A DNA stretch of 23,766 bases from Bacteroidaceae bacterium (GTDB lineage Bacteria > Bacteroidota > Bacteroidia > Bacteroidales > Bacteroidaceae), in NCBI GenBank assembly GCA_023227685.1, contig JALNVG010000015.1, forward strand, positions 1 through 23,766, in the 5' to 3' direction. The position numbers were made by a program, and so were the translations under genes. Below, one piece after another: positions 1 through 8,061 of the stretch. Under the pieces are notes generated by a model. It searched no databases. It worked only from the letters and a program-made list of their open reading frames with translations, and was not told the DNA's origin. Position 1 is the stretch's first letter, and each line of letters opens with the position of its first letter.

Positions 1-332
1 ACAAAGTACTTTCAATTTTAAGCCAAGGATTAGTAAACCGCCACATCTTTAAAGTAGAAATTTCGACTGAACCAATCAGCCAGAAACGAATAGATGAATT
101 GATAAAACAAATCAGCCGATATTACAACATCAGTCTTGCAGACACACAATATTTTATTGCCATACACGACATTGAAAAGAACATGTATAATCCCGCTGAC
201 GACAGCATAAATATACTTTACCCCGACGGATCAATAAAAAATATCGCTGAGGCTTCAGATATGCTTAATATAACTTTATTATCAAAGAAGGTAAAAAAAT
301 ATTACCTTTGCTATCAACGTTTGGATAGATAA
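1..332 (+). CDS. HD-domain phosphohydrolase-like protein, C-terminal fragment
   Basis: The reading frame is open from the window edge (first full codon at base 3) and ends at TAA 330-332, so only the last 109 codons are present. The fragment reads KVLSILSQGLVNRHIFKVEI and later has an ILYPDGSIKNIAEASDMLN stretch followed by KYYLCYQRLDR. I recognise this as the C-terminal part of the HD-superfamily phosphohydrolases that commonly lie just upstream of lpxD in Bacteroidales. The metal-binding HD motif itself is outside the window, so the enzymatic assignment depends on the tail alone. A TTG at 99 could be misread as a start, but the frame continues upstream with equally convincing protein. The gene ends 76 bp before lpxD on the same strand. 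Confidence 0.7.
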   Translation, partial: KVLSILSQGLVNRHIFKVEISTEPISQKRIDELIKQISRYYNISLADTQYFIAIHDIEKNMYNPADDSINILYPDGSIKNIAEASDMLNITLLSKKVKKYYLCYQRLDR

Positions 333-377
333 CGGAAAATAAGTAGTAAAAAGCACACATATTTAAAAAAAAAGTCC

Positions 378-385
378 TTAATTTG
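378..385 (+). promoter_or_regulatory. Possible -7 element for the lpx operon
   Basis: TTAATTTG differs from the Bacteroidetes -7 consensus TAnnTTTG only at the second base and lies 23 bp before the lpxD start. No clear TTTG -33 box is seen at the expected distance, so this is a weak call. Confidence 0.35.
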
Positions 386-408
386 CAACCAATTAAAATT
401 AGAATTAC

Positions 409-1464
409 ATGGATTTTTCAGCAAAACAAATTGCATCTTTCTTACAAGGAGAAATTATTGGTGATGAAAACACAATAGTTCACACTTTTGCAAAGATTGA
501 AGAAGGTGTGGAAGGAGCTATTTCTTTCCTTTCAAACCCTAAATATATACATTATTTATATACCACAAAGTCGAATATTATTTTAATCAATAAAGACTTT
601 GAACCCGATCAGAAAGTAAAAGCCACTTTGATAAAAGTAGATAATGCCTACGAGAGCCTAGCCAAATTGCTAACACTTTATGAAATGAGCAAACCTGTCA
701 AAAAAGGTATTGACTCATTGGCTTTTGTTTCTAAAAGTGCAAAAATAGGTAAAGATACATATGTTGGTGCTTTCGCGTACATTGGCGAAAATGCAGTGAT
801 TGGCGGAAACACACAGATATACCCACACACCTTTATCGGCGACAATGCAAAAGTTGGCGATCACTGCCTGCTATACTCTAACGTTAATGTATATCATGAC
901 TGCCAAATAGGCAACGAATGTATACTTCATTCAGGGGCAGTTATCGGCGCCGATGGCTTTGGTTTTGCTCCAACAGCCAATGGATACGAAAAAATCCCAC
1001 AAATCGGCATCGTGGTTTTGGAAGACAATGTAGAAATCGGAGCTAACACTTGTGTTGACCGTGCGACAATGGGATTTACGAAAGTTCATAAAGGCGTGAA
1101 ATTGGATAATCTAATACAAATTGCACACAATGACGAAATTGGCGCCAACACAGTAATGGCCGCTCAAGGAGGCATTGCTGGTTCAACAAAAGTTGGCGAA
1201 TGGTGTATGTTCGGTGGACAAGTCGGCGTTGCGGGACACGCCAGAATTGGAGACAAAGTAGATTTGGGAGCTCAATCAGGAGTTCCTGGAAATATCAAAT
1301 CAGGTAGTAAACTAATTGGCACCCCCCCCATAGAATTGAAAACATTTCTCAAATCGGCCATCGTTCACAAACAACTCCCCGATATGCTTTCTGAAATCCG
1401 CAACCTCCGTAAAGAGGTTAATGATTTAAAAGATAAAATACAAAAACAAGAAAATAAAAAATAA
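409..1464 (+). CDS. lpxD: UDP-3-O-acylglucosamine N-acyltransferase LpxD
   Basis: LpxD transfers a 3-hydroxyacyl chain from acyl-ACP to the amino group of UDP-3-O-acylglucosamine, the third step of lipid A synthesis, in the cytoplasm. The 351-residue product has the expected N-terminal uridine-binding domain (about 1-100). A left-handed beta-helix of hexapeptide repeats follows (about 101-320; for example AKIGKDTYVG, AVIGGNTQIYP). A C-terminal helix ends it (about 325-351, rich in Lys and Glu). The catalytic histidine is H240 in LIQIAHNDEIG, matching H239 of E. coli LpxD. The length is close to E. coli LpxD. It is the first gene of a tight lpx run, 11 bp before lpxC-fabZ. Nothing is abnormal. 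Confidence 0.97.
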   Translation: MDFSAKQIASFLQGEIIGDENTIVHTFAKIEEGVEGAISFLSNPKYIHYLYTTKSNIILINKDFEPDQKVKATLIKVDNAYESLAKLLTLYEMSKPVKKGIDSLAFVSKSAKIGKDTYVGAFAYIGENAVIGGNTQIYPHTFIGDNAKVGDHCLLYSNVNVYHDCQIGNECILHSGAVIGADGFGFAPTANGYEKIPQIGIVVLEDNVEIGANTCVDRATMGFTKVHKGVKLDNLIQIAHNDEIGANTVMAAQGGIAGSTKVGEWCMFGGQVGVAGHARIGDKVDLGAQSGVPGNIKSGSKLIGTPPIELKTFLKSAIVHKQLPDMLSEIRNLRKEVNDLKDKIQKQENKK

Positions 1465-1475
1465 AACAAGAACCA

Positions 1476-2861
1476 ATGTTGAAACAAAAAACTTTAAAAG
1501 ACAGCTTTTCACTTAGTGGAAAAGGTCTTCACACTGGACTTGACTTAACCGTAACCTTTAACCCGGCTCCGGAGAATCACGGATATAAAATTCAGCGTGT
1601 CGATTTAGAAGATAAACCTATAATTGACGTTATAGCAGATAATGTAACCGGCACCCAAAGAGGTACTTCACTTACATCCAAATCAATAAAAGTAAGCACC
1701 ATAGAACATGGCATGGCAGCTCTATATGCTTCTGGCATAGACAATTGCCTTATACAAGTTACCGGACCTGAATTTCCTATTTTGGACGGGAGCGCAAAAT
1801 ATTACATGGATAAGATTGAAGAAATCGGTACTGTAGAACAAAATGCGGTTAAGGATATTTTTATTATCAAATCAAAAATTGAAATACGCGATGAGAAAAC
1901 TGGATCTTCCATCATTGTATTGCCCGACGATAATTTCAGTCTGAATGTACTTATCTCTTATGATTCGGAGATTCTTTCGAACCAATTTGCGACACTTGAG
2001 AATATGAATAATTTTAAAGATGAAGTAGCAGCCAGCCGTACTTTCGTCTTTGTTCGCGAGATTGAGCCATTGCTTCATGCCGGACTTATTAAGGGAGGGG
2101 ATTTAGACAATGCTATCGTCATCTACGAAGAAAAAATGAATCAAGATAGTTTCGACAAATTGGCAGATATTATGAATGTGCCCCGTATGAATTCAAGCAA
2201 TCTTGGATATATCAACCACAAACCATTAGTTTGGCCTAATGAATGTGCCCGTCACAAACTGCTTGATATTATCGGTGATTTGGCCCTAATCGGCAAGCCT
2301 ATTCAGGGACGAATTATCGCTACCCGTCCGGGGCATACGATCAATAATCAGTTTGCGCGCAAGATACGCCATGAAATTCGTCAACACGAAGTTCAAGCAC
2401 CGATTTATAATTGTAATCATGAACCAATTATGGATGTTAACCGTATCCGTCAACTCTTACCTCACCGTTATCCCATGCAATTTGTCGATAAGATAATAGA
2501 AATCGGCGCTAGCTATATAATTGGTGTTAAGAATATTACAGCTAATGAGCCCTTCTTCCAGGGACACTTTCCCCAAGAACCGGTCATGCCTGGCGTATTA
2601 CAAGTTGAAGCCATGGCACAAGTCGGAGGATTACTTGTTCTCAATTCCATTAATGAGCCCGAACGTTACTCAACTTACTTTATGAAAATAGACGGCGTAA
2701 AATTTCGAAGAAAAGTAATACCTGGAGATACCTTAATTTTCCGCGTAGAAATGCTTACTCCTATCCGGCATGGAATATCAACAATGAAGGGCTACGCATT
2801 CGTAGGTGAGGCCTTAGTTTGCGAAGCAGAATTCATGGCACAAATTGTAAAAAATAAATAA
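1476..2861 (+). CDS. lpxC-fabZ: Bifunctional LpxC deacetylase / FabZ dehydratase
   Basis: This 461-residue protein fuses two enzymes. Residues 1 to about 305 are LpxC, the zinc-dependent UDP-3-O-acyl-GlcNAc deacetylase that commits the pathway to lipid A. The metal ligands are visible as H78 (STIEHGMAAL) and H260/D264 (ARHKLLDIIGD). Residues about 318-461 are FabZ, the (3R)-hydroxyacyl-ACP dehydratase of fatty-acid elongation, with H330 in LLPHRYPMQ, the GHFP motif around H364, and the catalytic E378 in QVEAMAQVGG. The fusion is known in Bacteroidetes and Chlorobi and is a good lineage marker. It links a lipid A enzyme to the dehydratase competing for the same 3-hydroxyacyl-ACP pool. The gene is 11 bp after lpxD and 9 bp before lpxA, so co-transcription is very likely. 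Confidence 0.97.
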   Translation: MLKQKTLKDSFSLSGKGLHTGLDLTVTFNPAPENHGYKIQRVDLEDKPIIDVIADNVTGTQRGTSLTSKSIKVSTIEHGMAALYASGIDNCLIQVTGPEFPILDGSAKYYMDKIEEIGTVEQNAVKDIFIIKSKIEIRDEKTGSSIIVLPDDNFSLNVLISYDSEILSNQFATLENMNNFKDEVAASRTFVFVREIEPLLHAGLIKGGDLDNAIVIYEEKMNQDSFDKLADIMNVPRMNSSNLGYINHKPLVWPNECARHKLLDIIGDLALIGKPIQGRIIATRPGHTINNQFARKIRHEIRQHEVQAPIYNCNHEPIMDVNRIRQLLPHRYPMQFVDKIIEIGASYIIGVKNITANEPFFQGHFPQEPVMPGVLQVEAMAQVGGLLVLNSINEPERYSTYFMKIDGVKFRRKVIPGDTLIFRVEMLTPIRHGISTMKGYAFVGEALVCEAEFMAQIVKNK

Positions 2862-2870
2862 TAATAAAAC

Positions 2871-3638
2871 ATGATAAGTCCGCTAGCATATATTGATCCT
2901 GATGCAAAAATTGGGACAAATGTAGAAATTGCACCTTTTGCATTTATTGATAAAAATGTGATAATAGGTGATAATAATATCATTATGCCACATGCAAACA
3001 TACTTTATGGCACACGAATAGGCAATGGTAATAGAATATTCCCAGGAACCGTTATCGGAGCCATTCCACAAGATTTAAAATTTAAGGGCGAAGAAACTAC
3101 TGCTGAAATAGGCGATAATAACCTTATTCGAGAAAACGTAACTATTAATCGTGGAACAGCGGCTAAAAGACATACTATAATTGGAAACAACAACTTATTA
3201 ATGGAAAGCGCTCATGTAGCACATGATGTAATTGTGGGAAGTAATTGTATCATTGGCAATTCAACAAAAATGGGTGGCGAAGTTGTTGTTGATGATAATG
3301 CCATCATCAGTGCTAGTGTACTTATCCATCAATTCTGCCACATAGGCGGCTATGTAATGGTACAAGGTGGAAGTCGATTCAGCAAAGATGTACCACCATA
3401 CATTATAGCTGGGCGTGACCCAATTGCATATTGTGGACTTAATTTAGTGGGTTTGCGCCGTCATAAATTTACCGAAGAACAAATTGAAAATATCCACAAC
3501 GCATATCGGATTATATACATGAGCGGATTAAACAAAACTGATGCAAAATCTAAAATTGAGAATGAAATGAAACTCACACCTGAGATAAAATATATTATTG
3601 ATTTTATTGAAAGCTCTGAACGCGGTATTATTAAATAA
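2871..3638 (+). CDS. lpxA: UDP-N-acetylglucosamine acyltransferase LpxA
   Basis: LpxA O-acylates UDP-GlcNAc with a 3-hydroxyacyl chain from ACP, the first step of lipid A synthesis. The 255 residues match the usual length (E. coli 262). Hexapeptide repeats fill residues 1 to about 185 (IGTNVEIAPF, VIIGDNNIIMP, IIGNNNLLMES). A helical C-terminal domain follows, starting near GLRRHKF. The catalytic histidine is H118 in SAHVAHDVIVG, equivalent to H125 of E. coli. The gene is 9 bp after lpxC-fabZ and completes the lpxD, lpxC-fabZ, lpxA set. A 22-bp gap separates it from the next gene, so the transcript may continue through it. Confidence 0.97.
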   Translation: MISPLAYIDPDAKIGTNVEIAPFAFIDKNVIIGDNNIIMPHANILYGTRIGNGNRIFPGTVIGAIPQDLKFKGEETTAEIGDNNLIRENVTINRGTAAKRHTIIGNNNLLMESAHVAHDVIVGSNCIIGNSTKMGGEVVVDDNAIISASVLIHQFCHIGGYVMVQGGSRFSKDVPPYIIAGRDPIAYCGLNLVGLRRHKFTEEQIENIHNAYRIIYMSGLNKTDAKSKIENEMKLTPEIKYIIDFIESSERGIIK

Positions 3639-3660
3639 AAAACTTTAAATAACAGATAGT

Positions 3661-4206
3661 ATGATATATCGATTTACAATTATTTCCGATGAAGTAAACG
3701 ATTTTGTCAGAGAAATACAAATCGACCCAGATGATACTTTTCTAAGTTTTCATGAGGCCATACTTAAATCAGTTGGCTACAAGAATGATGACATGACTTC
3801 TTTCTTTATTTGTAACGAAGACTGGGAAAGGGGAGAAGAAATCACACTGGAAGAAATGGACACCTCTTCTGAGGAGGATAGTTGGATAATGAAAAATACA
3901 AAGTTGAATGAATTAATCGAAGACGAAAAACAAAAACTTATCTTCATTTTCGATTATATGACTGAACGTGGTTTTTTTATCGAATTATCCGAAATTATTA
4001 CAGGAAAAAACATTCCAAAACCAAAATGCACGAATAAAGAAGGAGAGGCCCCCAAACAACATATTGATTTTAATGAAATCGGGACTAAAAAAGATAGTAA
4101 TACTGATGACTTAGATGAGAATTTCTATGGAGACCAAGATTTCGACCTTGAAGATTTTGATCAAAATGGAATGGACATAAGCGAAATTGAACCAAACAAT
4201 GAATAG
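3661..4206 (+). CDS. pRiA4b ORF-3-like (IS1096 TnpR-like) acidic protein
   Basis: A 181-residue soluble protein. Residues 1 to about 120 resemble the plasmid pRiA4b ORF-3 / IS1096 passenger TnpR-like family: an N-terminal strand MIYRFTIISDEV, a SFHEAILKSVGY segment, then SFFICNEDWERGEEI and a KLIFIFDYMTERGFFIEL strand and helix. The last 50-60 residues are low-complexity and very acidic (DDLDENFYGDQDFDLEDFDQ). Despite the family name I see no transposase or resolvase residues and no insertion-sequence ends around it. Its position between lpxA (22 bp) and miaA (51 bp) suggests a housekeeping protein carried in this operon. Its biochemical role is unknown to me. Confidence 0.75.
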   Translation: MIYRFTIISDEVNDFVREIQIDPDDTFLSFHEAILKSVGYKNDDMTSFFICNEDWERGEEITLEEMDTSSEEDSWIMKNTKLNELIEDEKQKLIFIFDYMTERGFFIELSEIITGKNIPKPKCTNKEGEAPKQHIDFNEIGTKKDSNTDDLDENFYGDQDFDLEDFDQNGMDISEIEPNNE

Positions 4207-4257
4207 CCTTCATTTCTTTGGACAAAATCCTTTAACCGAATATTCTACTCTTAAACT

Positions 4258-5178
4258 ATGATTGATAATTCTCAGCTTCAACCACCCATACTTATTGTCT
4301 TGATTGGACCTACAGGTGTTGGAAAAACAGAGCTAAGCTTAAAATTGGCTGAGAATTATCATACATGCATTGTCTCCGCCGATTCCAGACAATTATATAA
4401 AGATCTACGCATAGGAACCGCTGCCCCAACATCTGAGCAACAGGCACATGTCAAGCATTATCTTGTCGGTAACTTGAAACTTACCGATTATTATAGTGCT
4501 GCCAGATACGAAACGGAAGCTCTTAATATTCTTGAAAAGCTTTTTTTTACTAAAAACATAGTCATACTTACAGGTGGATCGATGATGTATATCGATGCTA
4601 TATGTAAAGGAATTGATGACATACCCACTATTGATCAGGAAACACGACAAACTGTGATGCAAAAATATGAGCAGGATGGATTAGACTACCTATGTGCTGA
4701 ACTTCACTTGCTTGATCCCGAATACTATAAAATTGTAGATTTAAAAAATCCAAAACGAATAATTCACGCATTGGAAATTTGCTACATGACAGGAAAGACC
4801 TATACTTCTTTCCGTTCAGGAAAGAAAAAAAAACGACCATTCCGTATCATCAAAATTGGATTAAAGCGCGACCGGGAAGAACTTTATCAACGCATCAATG
4901 ATAGAGTAGACCAGATGATGAAAGACGGATTGTTGGAAGAGGCTCGTCTAGTTTATCCTTTCAAAACACTCAATTCACTTAATACGGTTGGCTACAAAGA
5001 ACTGTTTAAATACCTTGACAAAGAATGGGACCTTCCTTTTGCTATGGAAAAGATCAAACAGAATTCGAGGATATATTCTCGCAAACAAATGACATGGTTC
5101 AAAAGAGATCAAGAAATTCGATGGTTCCACCCCAAACAAGAAAACGAAATTCTAGCATATATACAACAACTATTATAA
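4258..5178 (+). CDS. miaA: tRNA dimethylallyltransferase MiaA
   Basis: MiaA adds a dimethylallyl group to N6 of adenosine 37 in tRNAs that read codons starting with U, which stabilises codon-anticodon pairing. The 306-residue product shows the P-loop GPTGVGKTE at 17-25 and the substrate-binding segment ADSRQLYKDLRIGTAAPT at 41-58. The tRNA-contacting and C-terminal motifs follow: LNTVGYKELFKYL, then SRIYSRKQMTWFKRD. Length is normal for the family. It is the last gene of the plus-strand run that starts at lpxD and faces a convergent small membrane protein gene only 13 bp away, with no room for a private terminator. Confidence 0.96.
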   Translation: MIDNSQLQPPILIVLIGPTGVGKTELSLKLAENYHTCIVSADSRQLYKDLRIGTAAPTSEQQAHVKHYLVGNLKLTDYYSAARYETEALNILEKLFFTKNIVILTGGSMMYIDAICKGIDDIPTIDQETRQTVMQKYEQDGLDYLCAELHLLDPEYYKIVDLKNPKRIIHALEICYMTGKTYTSFRSGKKKKRPFRIIKIGLKRDREELYQRINDRVDQMMKDGLLEEARLVYPFKTLNSLNTVGYKELFKYLDKEWDLPFAMEKIKQNSRIYSRKQMTWFKRDQEIRWFHPKQENEILAYIQQLL

Positions 5179-5191
5179 AAAAGTTATGCGC

Positions 5192-5494
5192 TTAACCTAG
5201 TTTCTCAAAAAGATAACTACCTATCAAAAACAAATCACCCATAAAGACAAAACTAAACACCAAAAAGGCAAAAAAGGTACTCCACCTCGCAAATCCTTCT
5301 TCGCTATGCTTTACACGAAGCATCGTACTAATTAAACAATCACCACTGATAAACAATAGCAGGAAATAGCAGATGAAGCTGCTCCATGATACCACATGAA
5401 AAGCGTCATCTTTTCCCATAAGGAAAGTAGAAATAACAGCTATAAGAAAAAATGCCGCATATTCCAAATCTTTTCTTTTTGAGTTCATAATCAT
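5192..5494 (-). CDS. Small hypothetical membrane protein
   Basis: A 100-residue protein with about three predicted membrane segments: AAFFLIAVISTFLMG (13-27), a SSFICYFLLLFISGDCLIST segment near 38-57, and a FFAFLVFSFVFMGDLFLIGS segment near 74-93. Polar linkers DDAFHVVSW and RVKHSEEGFARWS separate them. I do not recognise a family and assign no function. It is judged real because it has clear alternating hydrophobic segments, an exact -7 element upstream (5533-5540), and no better gene on the other strand. ATG codons at residues 1 and 3 (MIMNSKRK) are both possible starts. Its end lies 13 bp from the miaA stop. Confidence 0.65.
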   Translation of the reverse strand: MIMNSKRKDLEYAAFFLIAVISTFLMGKDDAFHVVSWSSFICYFLLLFISGDCLISTMLRVKHSEEGFARWSTFFAFLVFSFVFMGDLFLIGSYLFEKLG

Positions 5495-5532
5495 AAGCTT
5501 ATATTTTAAAATACTCTATCCTTTCAATTTCA

Positions 5533-5540
5533 CAAATATA
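5533..5540 (-). promoter_or_regulatory. -7 promoter element of the small membrane protein gene
   Basis: Read on the minus strand this is TATATTTG, an exact TAnnTTTG match, 39 bp before the start at 5494. No TTTG box is seen at the -33 distance. It is divergent from the strong promoter at 5643-5673. Confidence 0.5.
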
Positions 5541-5642
5541 TCAAAATAATTTTAGTATCTAAAGATTTGATCAAAGTAGATTAAAGAAAAGTAAGATTTA
5601 AGCTATTTTAGAAATCGAACGACACAAAACATCTAAACGTTC

Positions 5643-5673
5643 TTTGGCGAATCTAACATTATTATTACTTTTG
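5643..5673 (+). promoter_or_regulatory. Bacteroidetes-type promoter of the S9 peptidase gene
   Basis: TTTG at 5643-5646 (-33 box) and TACTTTTG at 5666-5673 (exact TAnnTTTG -7 box) are separated by 19 bp, the canonical spacing of the Bacteroidetes primary sigma factor. Transcription would start around 5680, giving a leader of only about 15 nt before the ATG at 5696. Confidence 0.8.
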
Positions 5674-5695
5674 TAACTATAAAAACAAGTAAATT

Positions 5696-7942
5696 ATGAA
5701 AAAAGAAGGAACCATAAACTGTATGATTAAAAATAGAATGACTTTACTAGCTCTTTGTCTGTGTTTAATAAGTCTTACTGTTCCGGCACAAGATCGTAAA
5801 GTTCTTACACTCGAGGATATTACTTCCGGGCGTTTCCGCCCGAATAACATTTATGACATTATTCCTATGTCAGATGGAGAACATTATACACAAATGAACA
5901 ACGATAGTACACAAATCGTTGAATATTCTTTCCGAACCGGAGAAAAGGTTGAAGTTCTTTTTGATATAGCCATGGCGCGCGAATGTCCTTTCAAGCATTT
6001 TGACAGTTATCAATTTTCACCCGACGGTAAAAAAATACTGATAGCTACCGAATCGGAACCCATCTACAGACATTCATTTACTGCAGTATATTACCTCTAC
6101 CCACTTTACCGAAATAATAAAGGAGTCATGACTAACAATATTATTGAAAAGTTATCTGACGGTGGGTCACAACAATCACCAGTATTCTCACCTGATGGAA
6201 ATATGATTGCTTTTGTACGAAACAATAATATCTTTCTGGTTAAAACTCTATATAACAATAGTGAAAGCCAAGTAACCAATGACGGCAAAATCAATGCTAT
6301 AATCAATGGCAAGCCAGACTGGGTATACGAAGAAGAATTTGAATTTACTAGTGCACTGGAATTCAATGCAGATAACACAATGATTGCTTATATACGTTTT
6401 GATGAATCGCAAGTACCGACATACTCGTTTCCTCTTTTTGCCGGAGAGGCCCCCAAAAACAAAAGATACAATCTATACCCCGGAGAATACACGTACAAAT
6501 ACCCTAAGGCTGGTTGTGAGAATTCTAAAGTTGAAGTTCGTACCTATGATATAAAATCACACATTACCCGTACTATGCAGGTACCTATTGATGCTGATGG
6601 CTACATTCCCCGCATTCGTTTCACCAAAGAAGCAGACAAGCTGGCCATTTTTACAATGAACCGTCATCAAAATCGTTTTGATTTATATATGTGCAATCCA
6701 CGTTCAAAACTATGCAAGTTGACTCTTCGTGATGAAAATCCTTATTATATAAAAGAAAATATTTTTGATAATATTCGTTTCTATCCCAATCATTTTAGTT
6801 TTATGAGCGAACGCGATGGTTACAACCAACTTTACTGGTATAATATAAATGGTACACTTGATAAAAAAATAACAAGTGGAAAAGATGAGGTCATCGATTT
6901 TCTTGGCTATGATATGAACAATAAGATATTCTATTACACAGCCTACGATAATAGCCCTATGTGCAAAGCCATATTCAAAACTGACAGTAAAGGGCGTAAA
7001 ACTAAATTGTCAGAAAATAAAGGAACAAATAATGCTTTGTTTAGTACTTCAATGAAGTATTATATAAACAAATACACCAGCCTCACTAACCCGATGTTGA
7101 TTACACTGAATGATAATACAGGACGCACATTAAAGACACTGGTTACTAACGAAAAATTAAAAAACGAACTATCCGAATATAATATTCCCCAAAGACATTT
7201 TTTTACTTTCAAGACTAGCGATGGTGTAAAATTGAACGCATGGATGATAAAACCGACCAACTTCTCACCGGATAAGAAATATCCTGTACTAATGTATCAA
7301 TATAGCGGACCGGGATCACAGGAAGTGCTTGACAGATGGTCACTTACTTGGGAGAACTATATGGCTACCATGGGATATATAGTTGTCTGTGCCGATGGTC
7401 GTGGAACCGGCGGACGAGGACAAGCATTCGAGAAATGCACTTACATGAAAATCGGAGTAAAAGAAGCAAAAGATCAAGTTGAAACAGCCCAGTACTTGAG
7501 TACATTACCTTATATTGATAAGGAACGTATTGGCATCTGGGGTTGGAGCTATGGCGGATATATGACCTTGATGAGCATGAGCGAAGGCACACCTGTTTTC
7601 AAAGCAGGAATAGCTGTTGCTCCACCAACCGATTATCGATTTTATGATACTATCTATACGGAACGCTTCATGCGCACCCCACAAGAAAATGCTGAGGGAT
7701 ATAATGCCACTTCAGCCTTCACGAGAGCCGACAAACTACATGGCAAGTTGTTAATTGTTCATGGCATGGCTGATGATAACGTACATTTTCAAAATACAGC
7801 CGAATATAGCGAGCACCTTGTACAATTAGGCAAACAGTTCGATATGCAAATCTACACAAATCGTAATCATGGTATCATAGGTGGTAATACACGAATACAC
7901 TTATATACCAAATTAACAAACTTCCTTTTGAATAATTTATAA
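5696..7942 (+). CDS. Dipeptidyl peptidase IV-like S9 family serine peptidase
   Basis: An exported peptidase expected to remove dipeptides, typically X-Pro, from peptide N-termini. The 748 residues begin with a signal peptide (MTLLALCLCLISLTVPAQD, cleavage probably near AQ-DR). A beta-propeller follows (about 35-480) and then an alpha/beta-hydrolase domain (about 490-748). The DPP IV signature pair of glutamates is seen in DWVYEEEFEF (E212-E214). The catalytic triad is S618 in GWSYGGYM, D693 in HGMADDNVHF and H725 in NRNHGI. Length and order match DPP IV of oral and gut Bacteroidales. The start at 5696 is kept because it follows the promoter; an internal ATG at 5723 would also give a good signal peptide. 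In gut anaerobes such enzymes feed di- and tripeptide use. Confidence 0.94.
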   Translation: MKKEGTINCMIKNRMTLLALCLCLISLTVPAQDRKVLTLEDITSGRFRPNNIYDIIPMSDGEHYTQMNNDSTQIVEYSFRTGEKVEVLFDIAMARECPFKHFDSYQFSPDGKKILIATESEPIYRHSFTAVYYLYPLYRNNKGVMTNNIIEKLSDGGSQQSPVFSPDGNMIAFVRNNNIFLVKTLYNNSESQVTNDGKINAIINGKPDWVYEEEFEFTSALEFNADNTMIAYIRFDESQVPTYSFPLFAGEAPKNKRYNLYPGEYTYKYPKAGCENSKVEVRTYDIKSHITRTMQVPIDADGYIPRIRFTKEADKLAIFTMNRHQNRFDLYMCNPRSKLCKLTLRDENPYYIKENIFDNIRFYPNHFSFMSERDGYNQLYWYNINGTLDKKITSGKDEVIDFLGYDMNNKIFYYTAYDNSPMCKAIFKTDSKGRKTKLSENKGTNNALFSTSMKYYINKYTSLTNPMLITLNDNTGRTLKTLVTNEKLKNELSEYNIPQRHFFTFKTSDGVKLNAWMIKPTNFSPDKKYPVLMYQYSGPGSQEVLDRWSLTWENYMATMGYIVVCADGRGTGGRGQAFEKCTYMKIGVKEAKDQVETAQYLSTLPYIDKERIGIWGWSYGGYMTLMSMSEGTPVFKAGIAVAPPTDYRFYDTIYTERFMRTPQENAEGYNATSAFTRADKLHGKLLIVHGMADDNVHFQNTAEYSEHLVQLGKQFDMQIYTNRNHGIIGGNTRIHLYTKLTNFLLNNL

Positions 7943-7955
7943 ATTACAAAGAATT

Positions 7956-7997
7956 GTCCGGATATGAATTCAAATATACAGGGAATCGTATCCGGAC
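7956..7997 (+). terminator. Stem-loop downstream of the S9 peptidase
   Basis: GTCCGGATATG (7956-7966) pairs with CGTATCCGGAC (7987-7997) over 11 bp with one G-U. ATTC (68-71) and GAAT (83-86) extend the stem after a single bulged A, leaving an 11-nt loop. It starts 14 bp after the stop codon. There is no T-run behind it, so it may terminate transcription or only stabilise the mRNA 3' end. A second weaker stem, TAAACAA (7999-8005) with TTGTTTA (8020-8026), follows at once. Confidence 0.55.
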
Positions 7998-8061
7998 TTA
8001 AACAAAAACGATTCATTACTTGTTTATAAGTTGCAAATAAAATAAACAATGATATAAAAAA

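Noticed and set aside
3661..4206. Insertion sequence suggested by the IS1096/pRiA4b family name
   Set aside because: No terminal inverted repeats, target duplication or transposase residues are visible, and the operon spacing is undisturbed.
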